DNA of 42,210 bases from a virus, in the IMG/VR virus record IMGVR_UViG_3300031730_000011, positions 1 to 42,210 of that record. One strand, given 5' to 3'. Under the pieces are notes generated by a model, which searched no databases, was not told the origin of the DNA, and was given only the letters and a program-made list of their open reading frames with translations. Numbering within the stretch: the first letter of the stretch is position 1; each line of letters opens with the position of its first letter. Position numbers and translations under genes: made by a program. Of the stretch, positions 32,964 through 40,306 are shown piece by piece.

Positions 32964-33203
32964 TCATTTCCGACGTCCGCTGACGGCTTGCCGGTGGATT
33001 CCGGCATCTTCCGGCTTGATGCCGTGGGCAGCGGCAAGCGTCGTGATCACACTGGCCTCATGAAGTTTCTTCAAGGCATGTGCATGCAACAGTTCCCGAA
33101 CGATGTCCTGACGAGTGCGACCGTAGACGCGCTCCTCAGCCTCAAGCCAAATGTCGGTTTCGCGAGAGATTTCGCCGCGGAAATCCTTCAGATCGGATGC
33201 CAT
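32964..33203 (-). CDS. Small DNA-binding-like protein (RHH-type pattern), 79 aa
   Basis: Sequence DFRGEISRETDIWLEAEERV, then GRTRQDIVRELLHAHALKK has a strand-helix-helix pattern of ribbon-helix-helix regulators, and phage genomes often have this kind of gene next to Cro and replication genes. The C-terminus is HEASVITTLAAAHG. Function inferred only from pattern. Confidence 0.62.
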   Translation of the reverse strand: MASDLKDFRGEISRETDIWLEAEERVYGRTRQDIVRELLHAHALKKLHEASVITTLAAAHGIKPEDAGIHRQAVSGRRK

Positions 33204-33224
33204 TGCGGAGCGACGCCGGCGCGA

Positions 33225-33443
33225 CTAGACAGCAGCGACGGGTTTCGATTTAGGACGCGTGGAAATGGTTGACTTGTGCAGCTCGTATAGCTTGAGCGCA
33301 GCGTCACCCCTGGGCGATTCGGTGCGGCCGGTTGCGATATCGCCGATCGACGAGGTGGATAGCCCCACTTTGTCCGCGATGTCGCTCAACGTCATGCCTT
33401 CCTTTTGGAGGTCCCGAACCCGCGATGCCCATATATTGTCCAT
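33225..33443 (-). CDS. Cro-like HTH regulator, 72 aa
   Basis: Start ATG 33443. HTH: MTLSDIADKVGLSTSSIGDI (about 18-37). It is the first gene of the leftward operon, opposite the 127-aa repressor, with operator-like repeats between them. No clear ribosome site precedes ATG; the promoter is placed so that the mRNA would start at or near the ATG (leaderless). Confidence 0.78.
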   Translation of the reverse strand: MDNIWASRVRDLQKEGMTLSDIADKVGLSTSSIGDIATGRTESPRGDAALKLYELHKSTISTRPKSKPVAAV

Positions 33444-33450
33444 GGGCGCT

Positions 33451-33480
33451 ACATTACGACATTCCGTAATGACTGCGCAA
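33451..33480 (-). promoter_or_regulatory. Leftward early promoter with operator
   Basis: -35 TTGCGC (33480-33475), 18-bp spacer, -10 TAATGT (33456-33451), start expected near 33444. An inverted repeat CATTACG-n6-CGTAATG (33452-33471) covers the spacer and -10. A related palindrome TTCCGT-T-ACGGAA lies at 33486-33498. Binding there should block this promoter. Confidence 0.62.
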
Positions 33481-33516
33481 CGGCATTCCGTTACGGAAAT
33501 CCGTTCTAATATCCAT

Positions 33517-33900
33517 GTGACGATCGGCGACCGAGTAAAAGAATGGCGCGAAAAGCGCAAAATGACCGTCGAGCACCTTGCCCAGCGGGTCGGATTGCGA
33601 CCGTCGACGATTTATGATTTAGAGCGCGGGGATTCGAAGAGTACCAAAAAGCTGCATGTCATCGCTGCGGTGCTTCGAGTCAATGTTCATTATCTGGAGG
33701 CCGGCAAAGGATCGCCGGAAGATATGACTGCACCTGACCTGTCTATTCAGTCCGGCTGGCCATTCAAGTTCGATCGCGGCCGCTTCGATAATTTATCCGC
33801 GAAAGATCGCTCGGCGATCGAGGCCGCGGTCCTGGCGTTCGTGGAGCAGCTCGAGAAATCGAGATCGCGGTCGCCGCCAATCAAAAAAAAGGCGGGATGA
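33517..33900 (+). CDS. CI-like repressor, XRE HTH, 127 aa
   Basis: GTG 33517 start; HTH around 10-33 (MTVEHLAQRVGLRPSTIYDL) followed by LERGDSKSTKK. C-terminal half (KFDRGRFDNLSAKDRSAIEA) lacks a LexA-like protease, so release would not need self-cleavage. A -10-like TAATAT (33507-33512) sits five bases before the GTG with no ribosome site, suggesting a leaderless message. It probably binds the repeats at both promoters. Confidence 0.8.
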   Translation: MTIGDRVKEWREKRKMTVEHLAQRVGLRPSTIYDLERGDSKSTKKLHVIAAVLRVNVHYLEAGKGSPEDMTAPDLSIQSGWPFKFDRGRFDNLSAKDRSAIEAAVLAFVEQLEKSRSRSPPIKKKAG

Positions 33901-33945
33901 ACGTCATCTGGCTCGAGGATGATGGCTTCTGGAAGCGCAAGTAGG

Positions 33946-34446
33946 TTAGAGCGTTCCACCTTTCGGGCCGCGCGCCGCATCGGCACTCGCTGTCGTGACC
34001 ATCACCAGTGAGCCGCGCGTCAATGATCCAGTTTCGAAATGGGGGTCGTAGCTATTGAGCGTGATCTCCGCGCCATCGCGCGTCCAGATCCAGACCTCGA
34101 GAAGATGGCCGGCGAAAAATGATCTTCCGCTGTCGGCCGGCTTTCCCCATTTCTTCATCGCCATTTCTAGGATCGACGGCGCCTGAATCGTCGGGAAATC
34201 AATCTCTAACGATGAAATTCGGCCTGCCCCATCTACGGTCACTTCGGAGTTTGCATCGACGTACTCAAATTTGGTTTTACCTCGGTGAACGCCAGCGGAC
34301 ACGTTTTCATCCAGAGAAGTAATACCAAGTTTCTCAAGCGATCGCGCGTTCGCCGAGCTTCCGAGCGCCACGCCGGCTAGATCCGCCGCGGCCGCCGAAG
34401 TTACAGCGGCGATCGAGATAGCCAATATCGATGCAATGAGTTTCAC
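33946..34446 (-). CDS. Secreted protein in the immunity region, 166 aa
   Basis: Start GTG 34446 with AAGGAACG ahead. Signal peptide KLIASILAISIAAVTSAAAA, likely cut near AAA-AD. The mature part (about 142 aa) is beta-rich (GKTKFEYVDANSEVTVDG, VWIWTRDGAEITLNSYDPH). Between repressor and right promoter and reading against them, it is a candidate lysogenic-conversion or superinfection-exclusion gene. No family recognised. Confidence 0.72.
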   Translation of the reverse strand: MKLIASILAISIAAVTSAAAADLAGVALGSSANARSLEKLGITSLDENVSAGVHRGKTKFEYVDANSEVTVDGAGRISSLEIDFPTIQAPSILEMAMKKWGKPADSGRSFFAGHLLEVWIWTRDGAEITLNSYDPHFETGSLTRGSLVMVTTASADAARGPKGGTL

Positions 34447-34566
34447 GTCACGTTCCTTATGGGTGGTTTCACTGCGGCCGAATATATCCGGCGTTCCGTA
34501 GCGTAGCCATGATTGAGGTCTCATTCACGGATTATTGGCCCGGAAATGTGACCCATATCCCACACT

Positions 34567-34607
34567 ACGGAATTCCGTTGACAGCGCATTACGGCGTCCC
34601 GTAATAT
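34567..34607 (+). promoter_or_regulatory. Rightward early promoter with two operators
   Basis: -35 TTGACA (34578-34583), 18-bp spacer, -10 TAATAT (34602-34607). Operator palindromes ACGGAATTCCGT (34567-34578) and ATTACGG-n4-CCGTAAT (34588-34605) overlap -35 and spacer/-10. The same half-site (ATTACG/CCGTAAT) occurs at the left promoter, so one repressor could hold both. Confidence 0.78.
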
Positions 34608-34634
34608 TGGCTCATTCGCAAACGGAGCCTGCAA

Positions 34635-34790
34635 ATGAACCTCGAACTTTCCACCGCCGACCGCCTCGCCAAAGCCAAACAGAAGCGGCTCGACAATCGC
34701 CTGCTTTTTCTCGCCCTGCACGGCGATTACATCCTCTGCCCGATGCTGATCGGCGCGTTTGGAGTGTTCGTCAAAGTGGTGATCTCGTGA
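34635..34790 (+). CDS. Hypothetical protein, 51 aa
   Basis: First gene of the right operon; ATG 34635 follows ACGGAG. A basic N-terminal helix (RLAKAKQKRLDNRL) is followed by a hydrophobic stretch (YILCPMLIGAFGVFVKVV), possibly one membrane segment. Function unknown. Stop overlaps the next GTG. Confidence 0.62.
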   Translation: MNLELSTADRLAKAKQKRLDNRLLFLALHGDYILCPMLIGAFGVFVKVVIS

Positions 34791-34921
34791 AGTACGCCGT
34801 CACTATTAAATGGCCGCACGGCTCGGTCACCCGCGTCACGGTATCGAAGGAGACTCTGGCCGGCTTTCGGTTGGGCGCCTGCAAGGGCTGCTCGGTGTCG
34901 ATCGTCAAGGTGATGTCGTGA
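34787..34921 (+). CDS. Hypothetical protein, 44 aa
   Basis: GTG 34787 overlaps the previous stop. Product KYAVTIKWPHGSVTRVTVSK is beta-like with two cysteines (CKGC). Ends with an overlap (TGATG) to the next tiny gene. Unknown. Confidence 0.6.
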   Translation: MKYAVTIKWPHGSVTRVTVSKETLAGFRLGACKGCSVSIVKVMS

Positions 34922-35010
34922 TGAGCGTGCGGTTCGGCGTCACCGAATTCCTGCTGCTCAACGTCGATCTCATCGTATGGGGTTTTATCGCGGCGAGGGC
35001 TTTTCACTGA
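34921..35010 (+). CDS. Tiny membrane protein, 29 aa
   Basis: ATG 34921 and stop overlaps on both sides support translation. One membrane segment (FLLLNVDLIVWGFIAARAF). Too short to classify. Confidence 0.55.
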   Translation: MSVRFGVTEFLLLNVDLIVWGFIAARAFH

Positions 35011-35192
35011 TGAGCGCGGGCAAGATCGCCTTGGGCTGCTTCATCCTCGCCTTGCTCATCTTCGGGGTCGACCGGGCCGTCGGATATTTTCAGGGGTGGC
35101 GCGAGCGGCGCAATGCCTTCATCCGCAATGAGCGCCTGAATCGTTACAACATGGCGGCTTTCCGTGGCACGCGGAAGAACCAGCATTTATGA
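35010..35192 (+). CDS. Membrane protein, 60 aa
   Basis: ATG 35010 overlaps the previous stop. Membrane segment (IALGCFILALLIFGVDRAVG) then a basic tail rich in Arg/Asn (RERRNAFIRNERLNRYN). Unknown; may bind the membrane-cytoplasm border. Confidence 0.62.
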   Translation: MSAGKIALGCFILALLIFGVDRAVGYFQGWRERRNAFIRNERLNRYNMAAFRGTRKNQHL

Positions 35193-35386
35193 ACCAGCGC
35201 GTCCACATTGTGCTGGGCGATGGCGTGACGGCCCACGATGTAGAGCGTGCTCTCTTGCATACCGGACTCACCATTTGCAGCACGGTCACGCCGAACGTCT
35301 TCACCATTGATCATGCGAAGCGCGAACTGCCGCTCGATGCGCAAGATCATTTGCTATCCGCCTTTCATCGTCGTCAAGCCGATTAA
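35189..35386 (+). CDS. Hypothetical protein, 65 aa
   Basis: ATG 35189 overlaps the previous stop. Soluble sequence with VHIVLGDGVTAHDVERALLH and FTIDHAKRELPLDAQDH. No family recognised. It is the last gene before the recombination module. Confidence 0.62.
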   Translation: MNQRVHIVLGDGVTAHDVERALLHTGLTICSTVTPNVFTIDHAKRELPLDAQDHLLSAFHRRQAD

Positions 35387-35400
35387 CCCCAGGAGATCTA

Positions 35401-36282
35401 ATGGCAAACGCATCCGCAAAGAAATCAACAGACGTGGCGACGCGCGATCCTGCCGGCGCAGTAGCAACGCGTCCCTCGCCCAATACCGGCCTGGTCGCCC
35501 AGTTCGCCGGCCGCTACAACATCGACGCTGACAAGATGCTCGAGACGCTCAAGCAAACGGCATTCAAGCAGCGTCCGCCCAAAGGTGGCGGCGAAGTCAA
35601 GGTCGTCTCGACTGAACAGATGATGGCGCTTCTCGTGATCGCTCAGGAATATGGGCTCAATCCCTTCACGCGCGAGATCTACGCCTTCCCGAGCGAGAAC
35701 GGCATTGTGCCGATCATCGGCTTCGATGGCTGGGTGCGGCTCATCAACAAGCGGCCTGAGCTCGACTACATGGAGATCCGGGAGGCGCCGGACGGCACCG
35801 ATAAAGACGAGTACTTCGTCGAAGTGGAAATCCGCCGCAAAGATCGAAGCCGGCCGACAGTGGTGCGCGAGTACCTGAAGGAATGCTACCGCGATACGGG
35901 GCCCTGGAACGAGATGCCTCGGCGCATGACCCGCCATAAGGCCATCATTCAATGCGGCCGCGTCGCCTTCGGTTATGCCGGCGTGTACGACCCGGACGAT
36001 GCGGAGCGGGTGTACGCAAACGCGATCGACGTGACGCCGCGCGAATCCAACGGCAAGCCGGTTACGCGCGAGCCGCAGCGCAAAACCGCGAGCGCCCCGC
36101 CGGTCGAGGACATCGAAGTCATCACCCTGGATCAGGCGACGGCGCTTGCCGACAAGCTCAAAGCGGAAGGCATCGCGCTCAATCTGCTGCTCGCCAGGTT
36201 CGAGATCGGTTCCCTCGAGGAACTGCCGGCGATCAATTACGAATCGGCGATGGCGGCAATCGATGAGGCGAGCGCGACCTAA
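35401..36282 (+). CDS. bet: RecT/Bet-like ssDNA annealing recombinase, 293 aa
   Basis: ATG 35401 follows AGGAG. Motifs: MMALLVIAQEYGLNPFTREI, FPSENGIVPIIGFDGWVRLI, then a middle part with MPRRMTRHKAIIQCGRVAFG. These fit the RecT/lambda Bet family that anneals complementary DNA strands. The C-terminal 80 residues differ from the core. It is directly followed by an exonuclease gene, forming the usual recombination pair. Confidence 0.93.
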   Translation: MANASAKKSTDVATRDPAGAVATRPSPNTGLVAQFAGRYNIDADKMLETLKQTAFKQRPPKGGGEVKVVSTEQMMALLVIAQEYGLNPFTREIYAFPSENGIVPIIGFDGWVRLINKRPELDYMEIREAPDGTDKDEYFVEVEIRRKDRSRPTVVREYLKECYRDTGPWNEMPRRMTRHKAIIQCGRVAFGYAGVYDPDDAERVYANAIDVTPRESNGKPVTREPQRKTASAPPVEDIEVITLDQATALADKLKAEGIALNLLLARFEIGSLEELPAINYESAMAAIDEASAT

Positions 36283-36927
36283 ATGTCTCAGGCGGTAGCG
36301 CTGGCGTTCGATGCTGATTCCCATACCTACCGTTATGGAGATCGGCCCGTGCCGTCAGTTTCGCGCATCCTGCGTATCGCAAACATTCGTTTTCACGAAT
36401 CGGGCGCGATGGTGAAGGATGGATTCGAGTTCGTGGATCCGGATCTACTCAAGCGCGCACGTGTCTTCGGCCAGCACGTCCATCTCGCAACTGACCTTTT
36501 CGACAAGGGCGAACTGGACGAGGAGCAACTGGACGCGTCGCTGATCCCATATTTGAACGCCTACAAATCGTTCCTATCCGAGACCGGCTTCGTGGTCACG
36601 CACTCCGAACAGCTGGTCTACCACGCGCGCTACCGCTATGCCGGGCGCCTGGACAAGCGCGGGACGTGGAAGGGAACGACGTGGCTGTTGGATATCAAGA
36701 GCGGCCTGGTACCGCGCACCGTCGGATTGCAGACGTCGGCCTACCAGATGGCCTGCGACGACAAGCCGCGGCGCCGGCTGTGTCTGCAGTTGATGCGCAA
36801 TAAATACAAATTGCACAAATGCGATGCCACGACGGATTGGTCGCATTTTCTTTCGGCATTGAACTTGCACTACTTCAACGATAGGAACACTCATGTCAGC
36901 AGTGAAACCGAAACCCGCATCGCCTGA
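36283..36927 (+). CDS. PD-(D/E)XK exonuclease (YqaJ/Cas4-like), 214 aa
   Basis: ATG 36283 abuts the recT-like stop. Catalytic-type residues: Glu109 (SEQ), Asp124 (YAGRLDKRG), Asp137 and Lys139 (LLDIKSG), then Gln150 and Tyr154 (LQTSAYQMA), as in RecB/Cas4-like nucleases. It would resect DNA ends for the annealing protein. No Cys cluster for an Fe-S centre, unlike typical Cas4. Confidence 0.85.
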   Translation: MSQAVALAFDADSHTYRYGDRPVPSVSRILRIANIRFHESGAMVKDGFEFVDPDLLKRARVFGQHVHLATDLFDKGELDEEQLDASLIPYLNAYKSFLSETGFVVTHSEQLVYHARYRYAGRLDKRGTWKGTTWLLDIKSGLVPRTVGLQTSAYQMACDDKPRRRLCLQLMRNKYKLHKCDATTDWSHFLSALNLHYFNDRNTHVSSETETRIA

Positions 36928-37723
36928 AGCGGAAGCGCCCAAGAACCTGGTGCAATTATCAATTCCGACGCCAGCCGGGGACGCAGCCTCGGAAGCAATG
37001 ACGGCTGTTGCCTACGCCGAGAGCTTCGCGGTCGGGAGTGTCAGCGATTCCGCCAAAGCGCAAGAAGCGCGCGCACGGATCAACACCAAGATCAAGGCGT
37101 TGAACGATGCGCGACTTGCGCTCACGCGGCCGATTGACCAGGCGAAGAAGGTCATCATGGATTTCTTCGCCGGTCCCGTTACTCAATTTGAGCGGGCGAA
37201 GGTCGCCCTTGATCGCAAGATCATCGCCTACGACAACGAGCAGGAAGAGATCCGCCGCGTCGAGCAGCGCCGCCTCGACAAGATTGCCGAGGATGAGCGC
37301 AGGCGCCTGCAGGCCATCGCAGATGAAACGGCGCGCAAAGCTCGTGAGGAAGCCGACAAGAAACACCGCGAGGCAGAAGCGGCCGCCGCAGCGGGACGTC
37401 AGGCTGAGGCCGACAGGTTGCGCGCCCAGGCCACACGGATCAATGAGAAGGCCGCAGATAAGGCCGAGCAGTTCGAGGAGCGCGCGGCCGCGGTCGTGGC
37501 TCCGGTTGTCCAAGCCGACACCGCGCGCGTCGCCGGCTCCGCAGTTCGCGAGGTATGGGAATTTGAGGTCACGGACCTATCCAAGATCAATGCCGCGTTC
37601 CTGATGGCTGACGGGGTGAAGATCGGACGCGTCGTGCAATCGCTGAAATTGGATGCAGTCGGCGTGGTGGGCGACGGCATCACGGTCAAAAGCCGCAAGA
37701 TCCTTGCGAGCCGTCGGACGTGA
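36893..37723 (+). CDS. Coiled-coil protein after the recombination pair, 276 aa
   Basis: ATG 36893 overlaps the nuclease by 35 bp. Contains a long charged coiled coil (about 90-200, EEADKKHREAEAAAAAGRQA) and a beta-rich C-terminal domain (VREVWEFEVTDLSKINAAFL). Proteins of this shape follow RecT-type genes in many phages; their role in recombination is not settled. Confidence 0.75.
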   Translation: MSAVKPKPASPEAEAPKNLVQLSIPTPAGDAASEAMTAVAYAESFAVGSVSDSAKAQEARARINTKIKALNDARLALTRPIDQAKKVIMDFFAGPVTQFERAKVALDRKIIAYDNEQEEIRRVEQRRLDKIAEDERRRLQAIADETARKAREEADKKHREAEAAAAAGRQAEADRLRAQATRINEKAADKAEQFEERAAAVVAPVVQADTARVAGSAVREVWEFEVTDLSKINAAFLMADGVKIGRVVQSLKLDAVGVVGDGITVKSRKILASRRT

Positions 37724-37878
37724 CAGCGGTCGCCGGCAAAGTGATCCTTTATGCCGTATTGATGGGCAGCGGCGTGGTCGCCTATATCGTGGCGAGAAAA
37801 ATCGGATTCACTATTGATCAATCGCTCGTGATCGCGCTGATCTCGGTGGTCTGCATGATCGGGAGTTGGCACCCATGA
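37720..37878 (+). CDS. Small membrane protein, 52 aa
   Basis: GTG 37720 overlaps the previous stop. Two hydrophobic segments (VILYAVLMGSGVVAYIV and LVIALISVVCMIGSW) suggest two membrane passes. Unknown. Confidence 0.62.
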   Translation: MTAVAGKVILYAVLMGSGVVAYIVARKIGFTIDQSLVIALISVVCMIGSWHP

Positions 37879-38075
37879 TCGAGCCAGGCAAAGAAACCTA
37901 CCTCGGAGACGGGCTCTTCGTCTCGCATGACGGCTATCAGATTTGTTTGCGCGCCGATTCGCAACGCGTGTACCTGGAATCGGCGGTCTGGTTTTGCCTG
38001 CTGGCGTGGGTCAAGCGTCACGCCTCTGCGGCCTTTCCCGCGGGAATCGAGGACTCAACGGAGGAACGCGACTAA
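37875..38075 (+). CDS. Hypothetical protein, 66 aa
   Basis: ATG 37875 overlaps the previous stop; the slightly earlier ATG is less likely. Pattern TYLGDGLFVSHDGYQICLRA, then VYLESAVWFCLLAW resembles a group of small phage proteins with a DGxxV-DGYQI motif. Function unknown. Confidence 0.68.
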   Translation: MIEPGKETYLGDGLFVSHDGYQICLRADSQRVYLESAVWFCLLAWVKRHASAAFPAGIEDSTEERD

Positions 38076-38248
38076 TGACATTCGACGACGATTTGCGGGT
38101 GCTCTTTCTCGTCGGGCTTCCGCAGCCGCCGCCCGGATTCAAGCCGCCAACAGCGGAACAACTTATGGCTGCTGATGAGCGCATGCGCGAGATGCTACGT
38201 CGTGGCGTCACTTGCTTCGTTATCGGGTTTGGACCCACCCTACACTGA
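38075..38248 (+). CDS. Hypothetical protein, 57 aa
   Basis: ATG 38075 overlaps the previous stop (TAATG). Begins MTFDDDLRVLFLVGLPQPPP; a short helical segment follows. Unknown. Confidence 0.6.
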   Translation: MTFDDDLRVLFLVGLPQPPPGFKPPTAEQLMAADERMREMLRRGVTCFVIGFGPTLH

Positions 38249-38261
38249 TACGAGAAAGATA

Positions 38262-38840
38262 ATGATTTACGCAATTAGCGATGGACGCGCAATTAAATTC
38301 GGATTCGCAAGAGATGTCGATCTCCGAATGCGCGGGCTGTCCACTGGACATTATCGGCCACTACAAATAGTCGCAACTTGCGATGCCACATTGCTCATGG
38401 AGAAACACCTGCATGGATTGCTGAAGGAAAAGCTTCCGCAGAAAGTGTTGCTGTATGGGGAATGGTACGCTGATCACGCCATCGTCGAGCGAACAGTATC
38501 TGCGATAAAGACAGCAACGCTGATCGACCACTTCGCGTGGCTCAATTCGCTCACGGAGTCGGATATTGTCCCACCAGCGTTGTCATTTGATGAGCGACTG
38601 ACGATAGCAGAAAAAAGTGCTGATGCATTTCGGAATGCGCTACGCGAAATGGCCGACGCCTTGGAGATACTAGGCAAGATCGTCTCCGACGAATATAAGT
38701 TCAATGCGGAAATTAACGAGATTATAAAGCGGAGAAAAAGACAAGTATCACTCCTACTTCCGAAAGTCACCGAAAAAATAATACAAGCTGGCGCGCGCAA
38801 AGAACGCCTCGATTTAGAGCTTTCCAAATGCTTGGAATAA
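38262..38840 (+). CDS. GIY-YIG/T5orf172-like protein, 192 aa; AT-rich gene
   Basis: ATG 38262 gives IYAISDGRAIKFGFARDVDL and RMRGLSTGHYRPLQI, a T5orf172/MUG113-type GIY-YIG pattern (short Y-x-I ... K-F-G start, then the turn and Arg). C-terminal half is charged and helical. Base composition is clearly richer in A/T than the flanking genes (for example around 38600-38800), which suggests recent gain. Catalytic completeness not proved. Confidence 0.7.
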   Translation: MIYAISDGRAIKFGFARDVDLRMRGLSTGHYRPLQIVATCDATLLMEKHLHGLLKEKLPQKVLLYGEWYADHAIVERTVSAIKTATLIDHFAWLNSLTESDIVPPALSFDERLTIAEKSADAFRNALREMADALEILGKIVSDEYKFNAEINEIIKRRKRQVSLLLPKVTEKIIQAGARKERLDLELSKCLE

Positions 38841-38885
38841 TAGCCAGGAGCACCGCGATGACCTTTGATCCGAGGAGTCTTTGAC

Positions 38886-39065
38886 ATGTTAGTACTCGTT
38901 CGCCGCCTCGATGAGGTGCTGGTGATCGGTGACGACATTCGCGTGGTCGTGCTTGGCATAAAGGGCCAGCAGGTCAGAATCGGCATCGAGGCGCCGCGCG
39001 AGATGGCGGTGGATCGCGAAGAGTTGCGCATCAAGAAGGACGCCGAGAAGGCGGCGAGGCAATGA
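38886..39065 (+). CDS. csrA: CsrA/RsmA-family RNA-binding regulator, 59 aa
   Basis: ATG 38886 behind GAGGAG. Begins [20 protein letters not shown] and continues [20 protein letters not shown], then VDREEL. The residues that bind RNA, Leu4, Arg6/Arg7 and Arg44, are kept. A dimer would bind GGA sites near start codons and control translation of host or phage messages. Short charged C-terminal extension. Phage-encoded copies are uncommon. Confidence 0.93.
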   Translation: MLVLVRRLDEVLVIGDDIRVVVLGIKGQQVRIGIEAPREMAVDREELRIKKDAEKAARQ

Positions 39066-39084
39066 TCCGCTGCGGGAAAAGACT

Positions 39085-39267
39085 GTGAATAAGCCTGTTT
39101 TTGTATTCGACGAACGCAGTCTGGAAAAGCTCAGCGACCTGAAGGCTCAGGGGTTTCTTGAACCGTATAACCGCTGGCGACATCCACCAGGTTGTCCAGA
39201 CGGCGACTGGTGTCGCGGCAATCGCGTCTGTTACTGGGACTGTCAGGGGAAAGATTGTGACGCATAG
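39085..39267 (+). CDS. Cys-rich hypothetical protein, 60 aa
   Basis: GTG 39085. N-terminal helix (ERSLEKLSDLKAQG) and a C-terminal cluster of five cysteines (HPPGCPDGDWC, VCYWDCQGKDC), likely metal-binding. Overlaps the next gene by 11 bp. Unknown function. Confidence 0.58.
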   Translation: MNKPVFVFDERSLEKLSDLKAQGFLEPYNRWRHPPGCPDGDWCRGNRVCYWDCQGKDCDA

Positions 39268-39487
39268 ATGCTTCAAAATATTCGACGCTTACCAGAAGCA
39301 AAAGAACACGCGGCTGTCCTTCGCCATACAGGTTCCGAGCGGCAGAGAACTGCTGATTATCGCCACCGAGAAAGTAAACTCACGAGTACCCGGTAAGGCG
39401 GTGCGCGCCATGGCAACGTTCTGCCCATTCTGCGGGATGAGCGTCAACGACAAAGACTTCGCCTCTGCAAAGGAGGTATCCAAGTGA
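39257..39487 (+). CDS. Small Cys-containing protein, 76 aa
   Basis: GTG 39257 follows AGGGGAAAG and is preferred over a TTG at 39158. A beta-rich first half (LSFAIQVPSGRELLIIATEK) and CPFCGMS near the C-terminus, a two-Cys metal site. Unknown. Confidence 0.6.
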   Translation: MTHRCFKIFDAYQKQKNTRLSFAIQVPSGRELLIIATEKVNSRVPGKAVRAMATFCPFCGMSVNDKDFASAKEVSK

Positions 39488-39726
39488 TACCAGGAACGAG
39501 CGGACCCTCTGGATTTCCCTGTTCGATATGTGGCGGATGGATGTCCTATGGGCAAACTCACATGTGCGGAGGCACGCCGCAATTTCAGCAGCCCGGTTCG
39601 CTGACGATTCCGCCGTGCCGTGCGCCGTGGAATCCATTGAACGCAGATGCCGTGCGGCTAATCATTCGCGAAGAGTTGGAGCGATACTTCGCTCAGCAAA
39701 GACAAGGAAACGATCATGGGAATTGA
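39484..39726 (+). CDS. Cys-rich protein, 80 aa
   Basis: GTG 39484 overlaps the previous stop. N-terminal CSICGGWMSYGQTHMCGG suggests one zinc knuckle; then a Pro-rich stretch and a C-terminal helix (LIIREELERYFAQQRQ). Unknown. Confidence 0.6.
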   Translation: MIPGTSGPSGFPCSICGGWMSYGQTHMCGGTPQFQQPGSLTIPPCRAPWNPLNADAVRLIIREELERYFAQQRQGNDHGN

Positions 39727-40306
39727 TCCGCGAGGATTAGCGCAAGCGATGGGCGACGCCGAGGCAAGACTGAACGCCGTTCGCGGACATGCGGAGGCAA
39801 TGAGTGCAAAGGCAGCCGGACTAGATGCAGTTGTCACGCATCAACGCGCCCGCATCCGCGCGCTCGAGGCGGCGCTGCGGGACATGGTTGAAGCCGCGGA
39901 AATCGGCAAGGTGTTTACCTGTGGTTCTCGCATAAACCCAGTGCTCCTTAGAGCCAGGGCCGCTCTGACACCATCGGAAACGGCCTGTGAGCCTAGAAAG
40001 CCGATGCTCTCGGACATGGCGGACGGCGTAATTCGCGAGTTGCACAGGCAGGGCATGGTCAGCATGCGCTCGGAGTTCGACGGTGCTGTGTTGCGTATCG
40101 AGCCTGCGACATTCACCGAGACGTTCGGATGCACGCCCGTAGCCGGCGATCCGGTTTGCCCAGATTGTGGCAATAGGATTGATCTCGATTGCTGCGGCTG
40201 CGGCGAATCGAAAGAAGGCCACAACGCGTGGAACGCTGGGCATGAGTTCGTGCCGATGGGGTGCGATTGCCATAGAGCCACTTCTGACCGGGGAGCAGCC
40301 AAGTGA
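39716..40306 (+). CDS. Hypothetical protein with C-terminal Cys/His cluster, 196 aa
   Basis: ATG 39716, overlapping the preceding gene by 11 bp. A coiled-coil-like first half (DAEARLNAVRGHAEAMSAKA) and a C-terminal CPDCGNRIDLDCCGCGES then CDCH, consistent with one or two zinc-binding sites. No known family. Confidence 0.62.
   Translation: MGIDPRGLAQAMGDAEARLNAVRGHAEAMSAKAAGLDAVVTHQRARIRALEAALRDMVEAAEIGKVFTCGSRINPVLLRARAALTPSETACEPRKPMLSDMADGVIRELHRQGMVSMRSEFDGAVLRIEPATFTETFGCTPVAGDPVCPDCGNRIDLDCCGCGESKEGHNAWNAGHEFVPMGCDCHRATSDRGAAK

Noticed and set aside
33897-33944. 15-codon ORF overlapping the repressor stop (ATGA)
   Set aside because: Too short to support without expression data.
34521-34721. 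Minus-strand 66-codon gene
   Set aside because: It covers the right promoter and operators and is antisense to the first right-operon gene.
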